Shown here: positions 33,493 to 42,234 of the stretch, in pieces
How the letters are laid out: every line of letters begins with the position of its first letter
Position numbering within the stretch: position 1 is the stretch's first letter
Assembly (NCBI GenBank): GCA_024743255.1
Contig: JANSWY010000011.1
Location: 33,168-97,167 of the forward strand
DNA length: 64,000 bases
Direction: 5' to 3'
Source of the DNA: a bacterium
Lineage (GTDB): Bacteria > Bacteroidota > Bacteroidia > Cytophagales > Cyclobacteriaceae
Made by a program: the position numbers and the translations under genes
The notes under the pieces: model-generated
The model's input: only the letters and a program-made list of their open reading frames with translations
What the model was told of the DNA's origin: nothing
The model's database searches: none

Positions 33493-35298
33493 TTAATAGA
33501 ACTTGTATCTATTATCCTCGATATCTGCGTATTCCTTAATGGCTTCAGCAATATTTTGACGAATGCTAATCTGTCTGCTTTGAGCAACCTGATCTTTTGA
33601 AGAAGTGTAATCTTCTAATTCGGTTGCAGGACTGATATCATCAACCTGAACAATTACAACTCCATTATCAACTGCAATAGCTCCAGTTCTTTCTCCAGCT
33701 TCCAAAGCGAATACCATTCCGATTGCTTCAGGAGCAGATGCTACGCCATTAAGAGTGTTGCTGGAAAGTCTTAACCCTGTCATGTTCAATACTCTAGCTG
33801 CATCACCATATGCTGCAGCCATATCTTCTAATGAACCAGAAAGACCTGCAAGCTTAGACTTGATATCTTCAGCGATCTTTTTGTTAAGTACTTTTCTTCT
33901 CACTTCATTTCTTACAGCATCAACAGAAGCAGTTCCTTTTTCCTGCTTACCTGTAACAGTTGCAACTACAAACGTGTTATCAAGGTCATAAACACTTGAA
34001 ACTCCACCTTCTTCAGCCTCATTAAATGCCCAAAAAACAATTTCTCTTGCGTTTACTAAAGTATTTAATACTCTGTCAGTTGTACCAACTTTGCTTTTAC
34101 TTTTGATCTCAAGACCTTCTTTTTCAGCATTGGCCTTAAACTCATCTGAGTTTGCAGCTCCTGTAGCGAAAATATCGGCATCTCTATAGTACTTATTGAT
34201 AGTTTCATCACTTGGATAAATCTCTTTCTCTATCTGAGCGATTTTGTAGTAAGCCTCTGTTCCTTCGTCAGTAGCTCTCTCACCAATCTCAGAAAGTTTG
34301 TACAATACATAGTTGTTAGAAACCTGTACGGGCCCAACAATTATACCTTCTTCAAGATTCTCAAGTGCTGAAAATTCTTGTGGAAGATTTCCATCATTAA
34401 ATGACTTATACGGAGTGAATGCCTCAGAATTTCTTAGAGCGAATAATGAATCATTTTCAGCATTTGCTAAGTCATTATATAAATTGTCTAACTCCTCTTT
34501 AGCTAACGCGCTATCAGTTGCACTTGGAACAACCTTAAATGTTACATAGCTAATGTCTCTCGTTTCCTCTACCTCAAATTCACTTTCATTTTCAGAGATG
34601 TAGCTTGCCATCTCAGCATCTGTAGCTTCAAAAGCAGAATCACTTACTGACAAAAACGGAACATACAAATAGCTAACAGTAGCTGTAGATGCTTTTGCTT
34701 TATAATCTTGCTCAGCTTCTGCTTGAGTGATGTAATTTGTGTTGATAAGTAAGTTTTGGTATTTAGAGTACAGTCTGTCTGGCCCAAGTTGATTCTCTAA
34801 CTGTAACCACTGAGCTCTCTCCTGCTCTGATCTCTGGCTTAATGAGTTTGTGAAGTCAAGCACATCCTGCTTGTTAAACTGTCCAGTCTGAGGATTACCG
34901 AAAGCCTGACGGATAAGTGGACTAATATTGTCTCCTTTAACCATCTCTTCAATTTCTTCGTTGCTAACCTGCAATCCCAGAGCCGCAAATTCAGTTTCGT
35001 AAGTAATCTCATTAATTAGGACTCTCCAAACCTGATCTCTTATAGATGCCATTTCCTCAGAAGAAGGATTTCTTCCGTAGTTTCTAGCGTAGTTGTTTGA
35101 AAAACTCTCAACTCTAGCAGAGAAGTCTTCATAATCTATTTCGGTTCCAGCTATTTCGCCAACTATATTCTTGTTTTGACCAAGAATTAATGAGTTTGGT
35201 CCTAGCAAGTCACCACCTACTAAAAAGAGGATCAAACCAAAGGCTATTACACCAACTGCAAGTCCTGTCTTCTCTCTTATTTTGTTAATTAAAGCCAT
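33493..35298 (-). CDS. PpiD/SurA-N-type periplasmic folding protein lacking the parvulin domain
   Basis: 601 residues. The N-terminus (ALINKIREKTGLAVGVIAFG) is the membrane anchor typical of Bacteroidota PpiD, followed by the SurA-N chaperone helices (about 45-190). The segment YVLYKLSEI, which normally leads into the parvulin peptidyl-prolyl isomerase domain, passes within a few residues to YYKIAQIEKEIYPS, which normally follows it. So a domain of about 100 residues is absent, matching the short length (family usually near 700). The chaperone role is probably kept and isomerase activity lost. Start at ATG 35298. Confidence 0.9.
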   Translation of the reverse strand: MALINKIREKTGLAVGVIAFGLILFLVGGDLLGPNSLILGQNKNIVGEIAGTEIDYEDFSARVESFSNNYARNYGRNPSSEEMASIRDQVWRVLINEITYETEFAALGLQVSNEEIEEMVKGDNISPLIRQAFGNPQTGQFNKQDVLDFTNSLSQRSEQERAQWLQLENQLGPDRLYSKYQNLLINTNYITQAEAEQDYKAKASTATVSYLYVPFLSVSDSAFEATDAEMASYISENESEFEVEETRDISYVTFKVVPSATDSALAKEELDNLYNDLANAENDSLFALRNSEAFTPYKSFNDGNLPQEFSALENLEEGIIVGPVQVSNNYVLYKLSEIGERATDEGTEAYYKIAQIEKEIYPSDETINKYYRDADIFATGAANSDEFKANAEKEGLEIKSKSKVGTTDRVLNTLVNAREIVFWAFNEAEEGGVSSVYDLDNTFVVATVTGKQEKGTASVDAVRNEVRRKVLNKKIAEDIKSKLAGLSGSLEDMAAAYGDAARVLNMTGLRLSSNTLNGVASAPEAIGMVFALEAGERTGAIAVDNGVVIVQVDDISPATELEDYTSSKDQVAQSRQISIRQNIAEAIKEYADIEDNRYKFY

Positions 35299-35359
35299 GC
35301 AAAAATCTTTTTAAGGAGCGCAAAAATACGCACATTCTCAAGAAATCAAAAATTGTTTA

Positions 35360-36649
35360 TTACTCAGTATTAGAGTTTTCCAAATCAGCTAATGTCAGCT
35401 TAACATTATCGATTCTATTATCAGCCATTGAAAAAATCGTAAATGTGAATGGAGGTATCTCTATGACATCATTTTTGCTCGGGATATTCTCGTTAAATTC
35501 CAGGATTAACCCACCTAATGTATCATAATCACCTTCTGGTAATCCCCATTCATATTTCTCATTAAGATAGTCAACTTCGTGTCTGGCGCTTAATAAGAAG
35601 TTAGTGTCATCCATTTGTTCTTCAGTGAGGTACTCATCATCATGCTCATCCTGGATCTCTCCAAAAATCTCTTCAATGATATCCTCCATGCTTACTATAC
35701 CAGATGTTCCTCCATATTCATCAACCACCAATGCCAGACTTTTCCGTTCTGTAATGAATTGTACCATCAATTCATTTGCCGGCATAGTCTCCGGCACTAT
35801 GATGATAGGATTCATTATGGATTTAATGTCTTTAGGCTTCTTGAACAATTCCAGTGAATGGCAATAGCCAATTACATCATCTATCGTTTCCTTATAAATA
35901 ACAATTTTAGAGTGCCCTGATTCTATAAATAAACTCTTAAGCTCATCAATAGGATCTTGTACATCAAGTGCTACCACTTCAGTTCTCGGGATCATGCATT
36001 CCCTTACTCTAACAGATTTGAATTCAATGGCATTGCTAAAAAGGTCGGTATCAACTTCTACGTCTGAGGACTGATTACTATCACCTTCTCCAAAAGTTTT
36101 CTTTATGTAGTTGTTGAGGTCAGTTAAACCAAATACTGGCTTATCTTCCGAGTATTCCATTCCAAGAAACTTCGTAATGAAAAACTTTGATGTAATTACT
36201 ATCAATCTAACTGGCCATTTGAAAGTCCAATAAATGGCGTTCATTGGAATTGCAAATAAGGAAAGAAGCACATCTGGATTGATAAGAAAAATACTTTTAG
36301 GAAGAAATTCAGCAGTAAGCAGTACCAAAGCTGTTGAAAGCATTGTCTGGAGTATAAGCACAGTAATTTCCCCTCCATATAAATCCCAGCCGGTAATTAC
36401 AGGATCCAATTTGCTGGCCATTAAAATTCCATAAAAAACAAGAGCCAGGTTATTCCCCACAAGTGTGGTTGCCAGAAATTGCGCTCTATTCTCACTGAAT
36501 TTACTTAATATCCTTCCAGAAAACCCGGATTTCTCCTTTTGAATCTCAATGTGAAGCTTATTGGCTGAAATAAAGGCGATTTCCATTCCGGAAAAAAAAC
36601 CGGAGAATACAAGCGTTATGAATATGAGAATGATTTCAAGGTCAATCAC
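35360..36649 (-). CDS. CNNM/HlyC-CorC family protein (DUF21 + CBS)
   Basis: 429 residues. A DUF21 membrane domain (about 1-180, three to four helices, with FFSGMEIAFISANK), two CBS repeats (about 205-330; IPRTEVVALD, VVDEYGGTSGIVSMEDI), and a C-terminal transporter-associated domain (GGLILEF). Relatives are divalent-cation transporters or, in gliding Bacteroidota, GldE-like proteins. It overlaps the upstream small membrane protein gene by 4 bases. Confidence 0.93.
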   Translation of the reverse strand: MIDLEIILIFITLVFSGFFSGMEIAFISANKLHIEIQKEKSGFSGRILSKFSENRAQFLATTLVGNNLALVFYGILMASKLDPVITGWDLYGGEITVLILQTMLSTALVLLTAEFLPKSIFLINPDVLLSLFAIPMNAIYWTFKWPVRLIVITSKFFITKFLGMEYSEDKPVFGLTDLNNYIKKTFGEGDSNQSSDVEVDTDLFSNAIEFKSVRVRECMIPRTEVVALDVQDPIDELKSLFIESGHSKIVIYKETIDDVIGYCHSLELFKKPKDIKSIMNPIIIVPETMPANELMVQFITERKSLALVVDEYGGTSGIVSMEDIIEEIFGEIQDEHDDEYLTEEQMDDTNFLLSARHEVDYLNEKYEWGLPEGDYDTLGGLILEFNENIPSKNDVIEIPPFTFTIFSMADNRIDNVKLTLADLENSNTE

Positions 36650-36900
36650 CTTTTCTTTCTTTTATTTTTCTTTTTGTTGGCTTGAGGGCCCTTTTGCTTT
36701 TTAGAGGCTTTCAATTTAGCGTTTTCTTCGTCCTCTTGCATTTTAAGCTTGCCTTTCTTGTAGAAATATAAAAATAATAGACCAATGGCTAACATAAAAA
36801 TCCAATACGAATGAGCAAAACCATGCATCATCGTTTGATGGATCCCAATTAGTAAAAACACAAGGCCTAGTGGAAAAGCAGCGTACTCAATTGATTTCAT
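36646..36900 (-). CDS. Small two-helix membrane protein with Lys-rich tail
   Basis: 84 residues: two hydrophobic helices (about 6-22 and 30-48), then a charged segment ending in a very basic Lys/Arg tail of about 20 residues. It overlaps lptC by 14 bases and the CNNM gene by 4, so it belongs to the envelope operon. The basic tail could bind RNA, ribosomes or the membrane surface. Family not recognised. Confidence 0.7.
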   Translation of the reverse strand: MKSIEYAAFPLGLVFLLIGIHQTMMHGFAHSYWIFMLAIGLLFLYFYKKGKLKMQEDEENAKLKASKKQKGPQANKKKNKRKKR

Positions 36901-37504
36901 CGCTGTTAAGTGATCCTTTAGGGTTAGTTATTTCGTACTCATCAAAGTTTTCTGAGGCAATCAATCCTGTGCCGGTGTGTAATTCACCATCTCCTTCTTT
37001 AATGGTTACAAATTTCTCTGTAGTGAATTGCTTGTCTTTTGGCCTCCAATAAAGCTCCTCAGTGGTTAGTTCATCTCCTGAATCCAGATTATACACAACC
37101 ACATCGCCCTGACCTAAGTAGTAATCTTCTTTGTGGTCATAGAATGCTTTATCTGATTTAAAAGTACTGGTGATCTTTCTAGTCTCCGGGTCGTATATTT
37201 CCAGATATATGCCCTGTGGCCATTCTTTATTACCACCATCAAAGCTCAATTCCTTGGCTGCCTTAATAACAATTCTGACTTTTCCTTCATCAGAGTACAT
37301 TGTTTCAATGCTATCCATGGTAATAAGAGGGCCTTCATAGAGAGGTTGATCCAGAATAGACTTATCCTGACCGCATGAATTAATCCCCAATATCAAAAAA
37401 ATGATTAGAGATTTACCTAGGAGTTTAATGAAAAAACGGCCACCGGTTATCGGTCGCCGTTTTTTTTGAATCAAGAGATTCTTATTGTGCAGGTCTTCTT
37501 TCAA
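36887..37504 (-). CDS. lptC: LPS export protein LptC (start uncertain)
   Basis: The protein fits LptC, the periplasmic bridge component of LPS export: a lipoprotein-type N-terminus (LGINSC) followed by beta-jellyroll strands (AKELSF, GDVVVYN, ELYWRPKDKQFTTE). No ATG is available. The longest frame starts at TTG 37504, inside the upstream TPR gene; another TTG is at 37474; and an ATT at 37427-37429, just past a terminator hairpin, would give the most normal lipoprotein signal. The coordinates use the longest frame, but the first 25 residues are encoded by the hairpin region and are doubtful. Confidence 0.88.
   Translation of the reverse strand: MKEDLHNKNLLIQKKRRPITGGRFFIKLLGKSLIIFLILGINSCGQDKSILDQPLYEGPLITMDSIETMYSDEGKVRIVIKAAKELSFDGGNKEWPQGIYLEIYDPETRKITSTFKSDKAFYDHKEDYYLGQGDVVVYNLDSGDELTTEELYWRPKDKQFTTEKFVTIKEGDGELHTGTGLIASENFDEYEITNPKGSLNSDEIN
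37431..37467 (-). terminator. Strong hairpin between the TPR gene and lptC
   Basis: ACGGC-C-ACCG pairs with CGGT-C-GCCGT around a five-base loop, with A and T runs on each side (37431-37436, 37460-37467). On the minus strand it ends in six Ts, 15 bases past the TPR stop. It works as a terminator or attenuator for the TPR gene and overlaps the apparent 5' end of lptC. Confidence 0.75.
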
Positions 37505-38798
37505 GTTTAACTGTTTCGTTAACCCAACAACCTACGCTTAATTCTTGTCCTTCTTTGTAACCTTCACTGAATATTTCATCAATTGAAGGGAACTGAGCTT
37601 TAGCACTAGCCATTGCTGAACTAGAACCTGCTCTTTGATACATTTTATAAGCAGCGATAAATACAGCTCTATCTTCTACTTTAGAAACACCTTTCTTACA
37701 ATCATTGAAACTGTTCATATAAAGGTCTCCGATTAATTTATAAGCACTTGAATTTGCTGGATCGTAGCTTAGTGCTTTTCTGCAGTAAGATCTTGCAGTA
37801 GATTTTTGTCCTTTAGAACCGAAGATTCTTGCAACACTGATCAATACTTCAGACTTCTTTGTATTATCATCAGTTAATTCAACTGCTTTTTCGTAGAATG
37901 AAACCGCTTCTTCAGTGTTACCATCAGCACCTGATCTTTGCGCTAAGAACTTGTAGATACCGTAGTTAGGCTCTGCCTCAACAACAATTTGTGCTGCTTT
38001 GAATGCTAATGGGCTATCAGTACATTTCCCTGTCAACATTAGCTTAAAGATTTTCTTAGCTAATCTAACATCAGGATTCTCTTCTAATTTTGATCCGAAG
38101 ATTTCAGTTACAAGATCACAAGTCAAATCAATTGTTGCCAAAAGGATTTTGTCAACATTGTCCGCCATCTTTAATAACGTAGCATCACCTGGCTTCTTTC
38201 CTAATTTAGTATCGATAACATCAGAAATGATTGTGTATCTCTCAAGAACCTGCTCGTCAGAAATATCTGTTCCAACAAGTTTATTTCTTCTAACAACATC
38301 CATGTAAGCAACAAGATTGTTTACATAAACTCTTTCGCCATTTAGTTCGAAGATTCTATCATAAAGGGCAAGAAGATCTGGGTATTTTGTTTTATCGTCT
38401 TTTAAGAACTTGTAAGCTCTATATCCTTTTCTATTTAATACTTTGTCCTCATCTCCAAAGTACTCGATACGCTTGTCGTACATTTCAAGCGCCTTCATTT
38501 GGAATTCTTTTTTCTGTGCTTTGTCTGCAGTTGCATCTGCAAGTCCCTCATAGATTTTCGCTCCATTGATATAAAGCGAAACATTTAGGTTTGGTGTGTT
38601 TTCTAATAACCAAAGTAGTGGCTCTTTTGCTGCTTCAAAGTTGCCTGCCTTCAAGTTATCAGTGTAAAGCGCATTTTGCTCTTTCGCCTTGTCCACATCT
38701 TCACCCCATTCCCAGCCAGGCTGAGCGATTGCGGATAGAGAACCTATTGAAAGTAATATCACTAGTGACAAAATACTAGTTGAAATCTGCTTTTTCAT
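37482..38798 (-). CDS. Secreted tetratricopeptide-repeat protein
   Basis: 438 residues with a signal peptide (cleavage near AIAQ). TPR-like helical pairs cover most of the rest, e.g. AVSFYEKAVEL, TARSYCRKALSYDPANSSAYKLIG (split) and a Lys-rich helix near 70-110. It is downstream of the outer-membrane barrel and coaX; the same order coaX-barrel-TPR-lptC is familiar in the Bacteroidota, so a role in envelope assembly is likely. Confidence 0.88.
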   Translation of the reverse strand: MKKQISTSILSLVILLSIGSLSAIAQPGWEWGEDVDKAKEQNALYTDNLKAGNFEAAKEPLLWLLENTPNLNVSLYINGAKIYEGLADATADKAQKKEFQMKALEMYDKRIEYFGDEDKVLNRKGYRAYKFLKDDKTKYPDLLALYDRIFELNGERVYVNNLVAYMDVVRRNKLVGTDISDEQVLERYTIISDVIDTKLGKKPGDATLLKMADNVDKILLATIDLTCDLVTEIFGSKLEENPDVRLAKKIFKLMLTGKCTDSPLAFKAAQIVVEAEPNYGIYKFLAQRSGADGNTEEAVSFYEKAVELTDDNTKKSEVLISVARIFGSKGQKSTARSYCRKALSYDPANSSAYKLIGDLYMNSFNDCKKGVSKVEDRAVFIAAYKMYQRAGSSSAMASAKAQFPSIDEIFSEGYKEGQELSVGCWVNETVKLERRPAQ

Positions 38799-38809
38799 AA
38801 TTCTTATTT

Positions 38810-40075
38810 TTAATCGTACTTCCTTCTAATAAACCATCGATCATTGATAGTCGCACCGAAAACAAATCTAAAATACCTTTCTCTTACTAGATCGTTATCT
38901 AATGTACCTCTTTGACCGATTTTGAGTGCAAAATCTATACTAGATATACCCCCAACTGGGAATGAACCCCCAAAATTAATACCAAAATCATTTAATTTCA
39001 CGTCTTTCACTAAATAAGGTAATTGTTCATAGGTGAATCCCATCCTATAAGCAACCCTGTTAAAGTACTTATTGACGTCATCAAACTGAGGAGTATACTC
39101 TCCTCCAGCTGCTATTTTTACAGTTTTTTGATAAACAGTAGCGCCTCCTTCAAATCCACCACGCTCTACCCAGTCCTGTAATCTGATATCAACACCAACT
39201 GAATATTTATTAAACTGTTCTAAGGTAACACCGAAAGCCAGGCTGTTTGGCAAATCAAAATTCACTGACTCATCGATAACTAAAGTATCGGTTCTCAATA
39301 CCTGGCCAGCAATATTCCTTCTTTGTAGTAACTCATCTCTTTCTCCGGAAAGGCTAGCATTTAAGTCATATGTCAATCCAGCGTTGATAGCGTGGTTTTT
39401 GAAAATATTTTTTCTGTAACTAAGGCCAGCGGTTACATTAAAATCTGAGAAAGTATGTGTCTCCGCAAAAGCAGAAGTATAGGCACTTGCCAAATCTGCA
39501 TCATTTATTGATATAATGTTTTCATTATCAATCCTGCCAAAAACATATCTTGCTTTAACACCTACACCAAGTGATTTCGTAATTCTCAGACCATTAGACC
39601 AGAATATCTGTGTTAAACCACCATCTCCCTGATACCTTACTTGATATTCCACCAGGCTTTCTTCCTGAGTTTCCTGGTTTACCAAATTGTAATTAACAGT
39701 ACTATATGGAAGCACTCCAAACGAAGTTGAAAGTCTATTACTAATTAATGGTAAAGCAAAAGCAATGTATCTAAGGCTACCTGAAGTTCCTGCCTCAGTA
39801 ACATCGGTTGTTGAGAACGTTCTGTATTCTCCTTCAATTGCAACTTGAAATGTGCTTAATGAATTTCTATACAACCACGCAGGGTTTTGCAGGTTGATAC
39901 TTCTTCTGGAAGTGTACCCAATCCCAAGTTCTCCCATTCCCTGGTTTTGAACTAACCCGTTGAAGTTGAGATCACCAATTCCAATTACTGAATATGGAGA
40001 CTTAATTGATTGTCCAAAAAGTGTTGACCCTGATAACAAAATAAGGGCTATCACTAAATACTTAAAGCTTTTCAT
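38810..40075 (-). CDS. Outer-membrane beta-barrel protein (PorV/FadL-like outline)
   Basis: 421 residues, signal peptide (cleavage near LFGQ), then regularly alternating strands with aromatic edges ending in FVFGATINDRWFIRRKYD. The early motif SPYSVIGIGD and the NPA turn (NLQNPAWLY) are typical of Bacteroidota outer-membrane proteins of the FadL/PorV type. Substrate unknown. It overlaps coaX by 14 bases. Confidence 0.83.
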   Translation of the reverse strand: MKSFKYLVIALILLSGSTLFGQSIKSPYSVIGIGDLNFNGLVQNQGMGELGIGYTSRRSINLQNPAWLYRNSLSTFQVAIEGEYRTFSTTDVTEAGTSGSLRYIAFALPLISNRLSTSFGVLPYSTVNYNLVNQETQEESLVEYQVRYQGDGGLTQIFWSNGLRITKSLGVGVKARYVFGRIDNENIISINDADLASAYTSAFAETHTFSDFNVTAGLSYRKNIFKNHAINAGLTYDLNASLSGERDELLQRRNIAGQVLRTDTLVIDESVNFDLPNSLAFGVTLEQFNKYSVGVDIRLQDWVERGGFEGGATVYQKTVKIAAGGEYTPQFDDVNKYFNRVAYRMGFTYEQLPYLVKDVKLNDFGINFGGSFPVGGISSIDFALKIGQRGTLDNDLVRERYFRFVFGATINDRWFIRRKYD

Positions 40076-40793
40076 TATAATCTAAAATGCAATTCAATCC
40101 CTGCAGTACCAACTTGGGGGCTACAAAGATGGGGTGATTTATCAAAGATTCAAAACGATAACTGTCGCCACCGGTCATTATTATGTTGATTGCCTGATAC
40201 TTCGCGCTGAAATGGTCAATAAACCCATTGAGTTCCATCAACATTCCGTTGAAAGCACCACTAGACATAGATTCGAAAGTAGATTTTCCGATGTGAGAAA
40301 TTTCATTATTTAACTCATCCATGGAGATTGATGGCAACTTACCGGTAAATTGATGCATTCCATTTAACCGCATCTCTAGTCCCGGTGATATTGCCCCTCC
40401 ATGATACACTCCTTCAGAATCTATCAGATCATACGTTATGCATGTTCCAATATCAATGACTAAACAGCTATTTTTCGGATATAGATAATAAGCCCCCACA
40501 GTACCAGCAATTCTATCTACACCCAGTGTTTCCGTAGTTTTATAATGCAGTTTTATGGGCAATGGTGTATTGGAAGACAAGACTAATGGCTTCACAGACA
40601 CATCTAACTGACTGATCAATTTTGATTCAGTTCCTGACACTGATGAAATTGCAATGCTATCAAAACCCCCAGAATTGATATAAGAAGCCAACTCCTGGAT
40701 ATCCTCCCAATAGAGCACTTCTTCAAGTTCTGCATTGAGAACATCTGCGGATTTAGCGATTGTGTTTCCTATATCTACAACTAGCTTTTTCAA
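40062..40793 (-). CDS. coaX: Type III pantothenate kinase
   Basis: 243 residues. The phosphate-loop strand VVDIGNT at the N-terminus, GVDRIAGTVGAYYLY, the DIGTCITYD strand, GGAISPGLEMR and MTGGDSY are all CoaX features; it makes phosphopantothenate for coenzyme A. The start codon is TTG (40793), which fits because the next residues already enter the first conserved strand. First gene of the envelope run. Confidence 0.95.
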   Translation of the reverse strand: MKKLVVDIGNTIAKSADVLNAELEEVLYWEDIQELASYINSGGFDSIAISSVSGTESKLISQLDVSVKPLVLSSNTPLPIKLHYKTTETLGVDRIAGTVGAYYLYPKNSCLVIDIGTCITYDLIDSEGVYHGGAISPGLEMRLNGMHQFTGKLPSISMDELNNEISHIGKSTFESMSSGAFNGMLMELNGFIDHFSAKYQAINIIMTGGDSYRFESLINHPIFVAPKLVLQGLNCILDYNEKL

Positions 40794-40907
40794 TCAAGGT
40801 CCATTTTGGGAGCCCAAATTTAGTGGAATTTCTATGTGTTTATAGAAGCTTAACTTAGAATTAAAATAGGCGATCCAAGGATAACTCAAACTCTTACAGG
40901 ATTTTGC

Positions 40908-40915
40908 TAGCTTTG
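40908..40915 (+). promoter_or_regulatory. -7 promoter element of the dehydrogenase gene
   Basis: TAGCTTTG, an exact TAnnTTTG match 35 bases before the ATG at 40951, in the 157-base gap between divergent coaX and the dehydrogenase. No clear TTG is seen at the -33 position. Confidence 0.4.
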
Positions 40916-40950
40916 TCGGCAAATTTTCAAGTAAACAACATCATTTTTTT

Positions 40951-42183
40951 ATGAAAGAGCTTTTAAAAAAGTTTGAAAATAAAACCCCGGAAGTGGTATT
41001 TGAGTGGTCTGATCCTGAGACTGATGCTCAAGGCTGGGTGGTTATTAACTCCTTAAGAGGTGGAGCTGCAGGTGGCGGTACCCGTATGAGAAAAGGGCTG
41101 GACAAAAGAGAGGTAGAATCTCTTGCAAAAACAATGGAAGTAAAATTCACCGTTTCAGGTCCTCCAATTGGCGGTGCAAAATCCGGAATAAACTTTGATC
41201 CTAATGATCCAAGAAAAGCAGATGTACTTAAAAGATGGTATAAAGCAGTATACCCTTTATTAAAAAGTTATTATGGAACCGGTGGAGATTTAAATGTTGA
41301 TGAAATTCATGAGGTGATACCAATCACGGAAGATTATGGTCTTTGGCACCCTCAGGAAGGTATTGTAAATGGACATTACCAATCAACAAAACCTCAGAAA
41401 ATCCAAATGATTGGAAGATTGAGACATGGGGTCTCTAAGATTTTGGAAGACCAAAAATATGTTCCTACTTCTGATAAAAAATATACTGTTGCAGACATGA
41501 TAACTGGTTTCGGTGTTGCTGAGGCAGTTAGACATTATTACGAAATTTGGGGTGGAGATGTATCTCAAAAGAAAGCAATTATCCAGGGGTGGGGTAATGT
41601 TGGAGCTACTGCTGCGACATATCTAACGACGTACGGTGTGAAAATTTCTGGAATAATTGATAGAGTTGGCGGCTTGATAAATACTGAGGGAATGGGCCTT
41701 CAGGAAATAAAAGATTTATTCTACAATAGAGATGGAAATAAGCTTGTTGCGGATAACATGATGAGCTTTGAAGAGGCCAATGATAAGATCTGGGACATTG
41801 GAGCTGAAATATTTATACCTGCTGCTGCGTCTAGACTTGTGAGCAAAGAACAGGCAGAAAGAATGATTAATAATGGACTTGAAGTAGTGTCTTGTGGAGC
41901 GAATGTTCCTTTCCAGGATCCTGAAATTTTCTTCGGCCCAATTGCGGAATATGTAGATAACAATGTGTCATTATTACCTGATTTTATTGCCAATTGTGGT
42001 ATGGCCCGAACTTTTGCTTATTTAATGGACCCAAAAAATGATGAAAAAATCACTGATGATGCTATATTTACGGACATCTCTCGGGTAATACAGGAAGCAC
42101 TGGCTAAATCTCATACGGCTAACCAAAGTAAAACACAAATTGCCAGGTCCTCGTTTGAAATTGCTTTAAAACAATTAACCTAA
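40951..42183 (+). CDS. Glu/Leu/Phe/Val-type amino acid dehydrogenase
   Basis: 410 residues. The catalytic Lys is in GPPIGGAKSGI, and the NAD(P)-binding Rossmann loop GWGNVGA is near residue 215. The C-terminal ANCGMAR motif is kept. The GGGTRM segment and length put it in the Glu/Leu/Phe/Val dehydrogenase superfamily; whether it uses glutamate or a branched-chain amino acid cannot be told by eye. Its own promoter lies at about 40908. Confidence 0.92.
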   Translation: MKELLKKFENKTPEVVFEWSDPETDAQGWVVINSLRGGAAGGGTRMRKGLDKREVESLAKTMEVKFTVSGPPIGGAKSGINFDPNDPRKADVLKRWYKAVYPLLKSYYGTGGDLNVDEIHEVIPITEDYGLWHPQEGIVNGHYQSTKPQKIQMIGRLRHGVSKILEDQKYVPTSDKKYTVADMITGFGVAEAVRHYYEIWGGDVSQKKAIIQGWGNVGATAATYLTTYGVKISGIIDRVGGLINTEGMGLQEIKDLFYNRDGNKLVADNMMSFEEANDKIWDIGAEIFIPAAASRLVSKEQAERMINNGLEVVSCGANVPFQDPEIFFGPIAEYVDNNVSLLPDFIANCGMARTFAYLMDPKNDEKITDDAIFTDISRVIQEALAKSHTANQSKTQIARSSFEIALKQLT

Positions 42184-42234
42184 GATTTGTAAAAAATAAG
42201 ATGAATGATTAACCTTATTCTATAAATTCAATCA

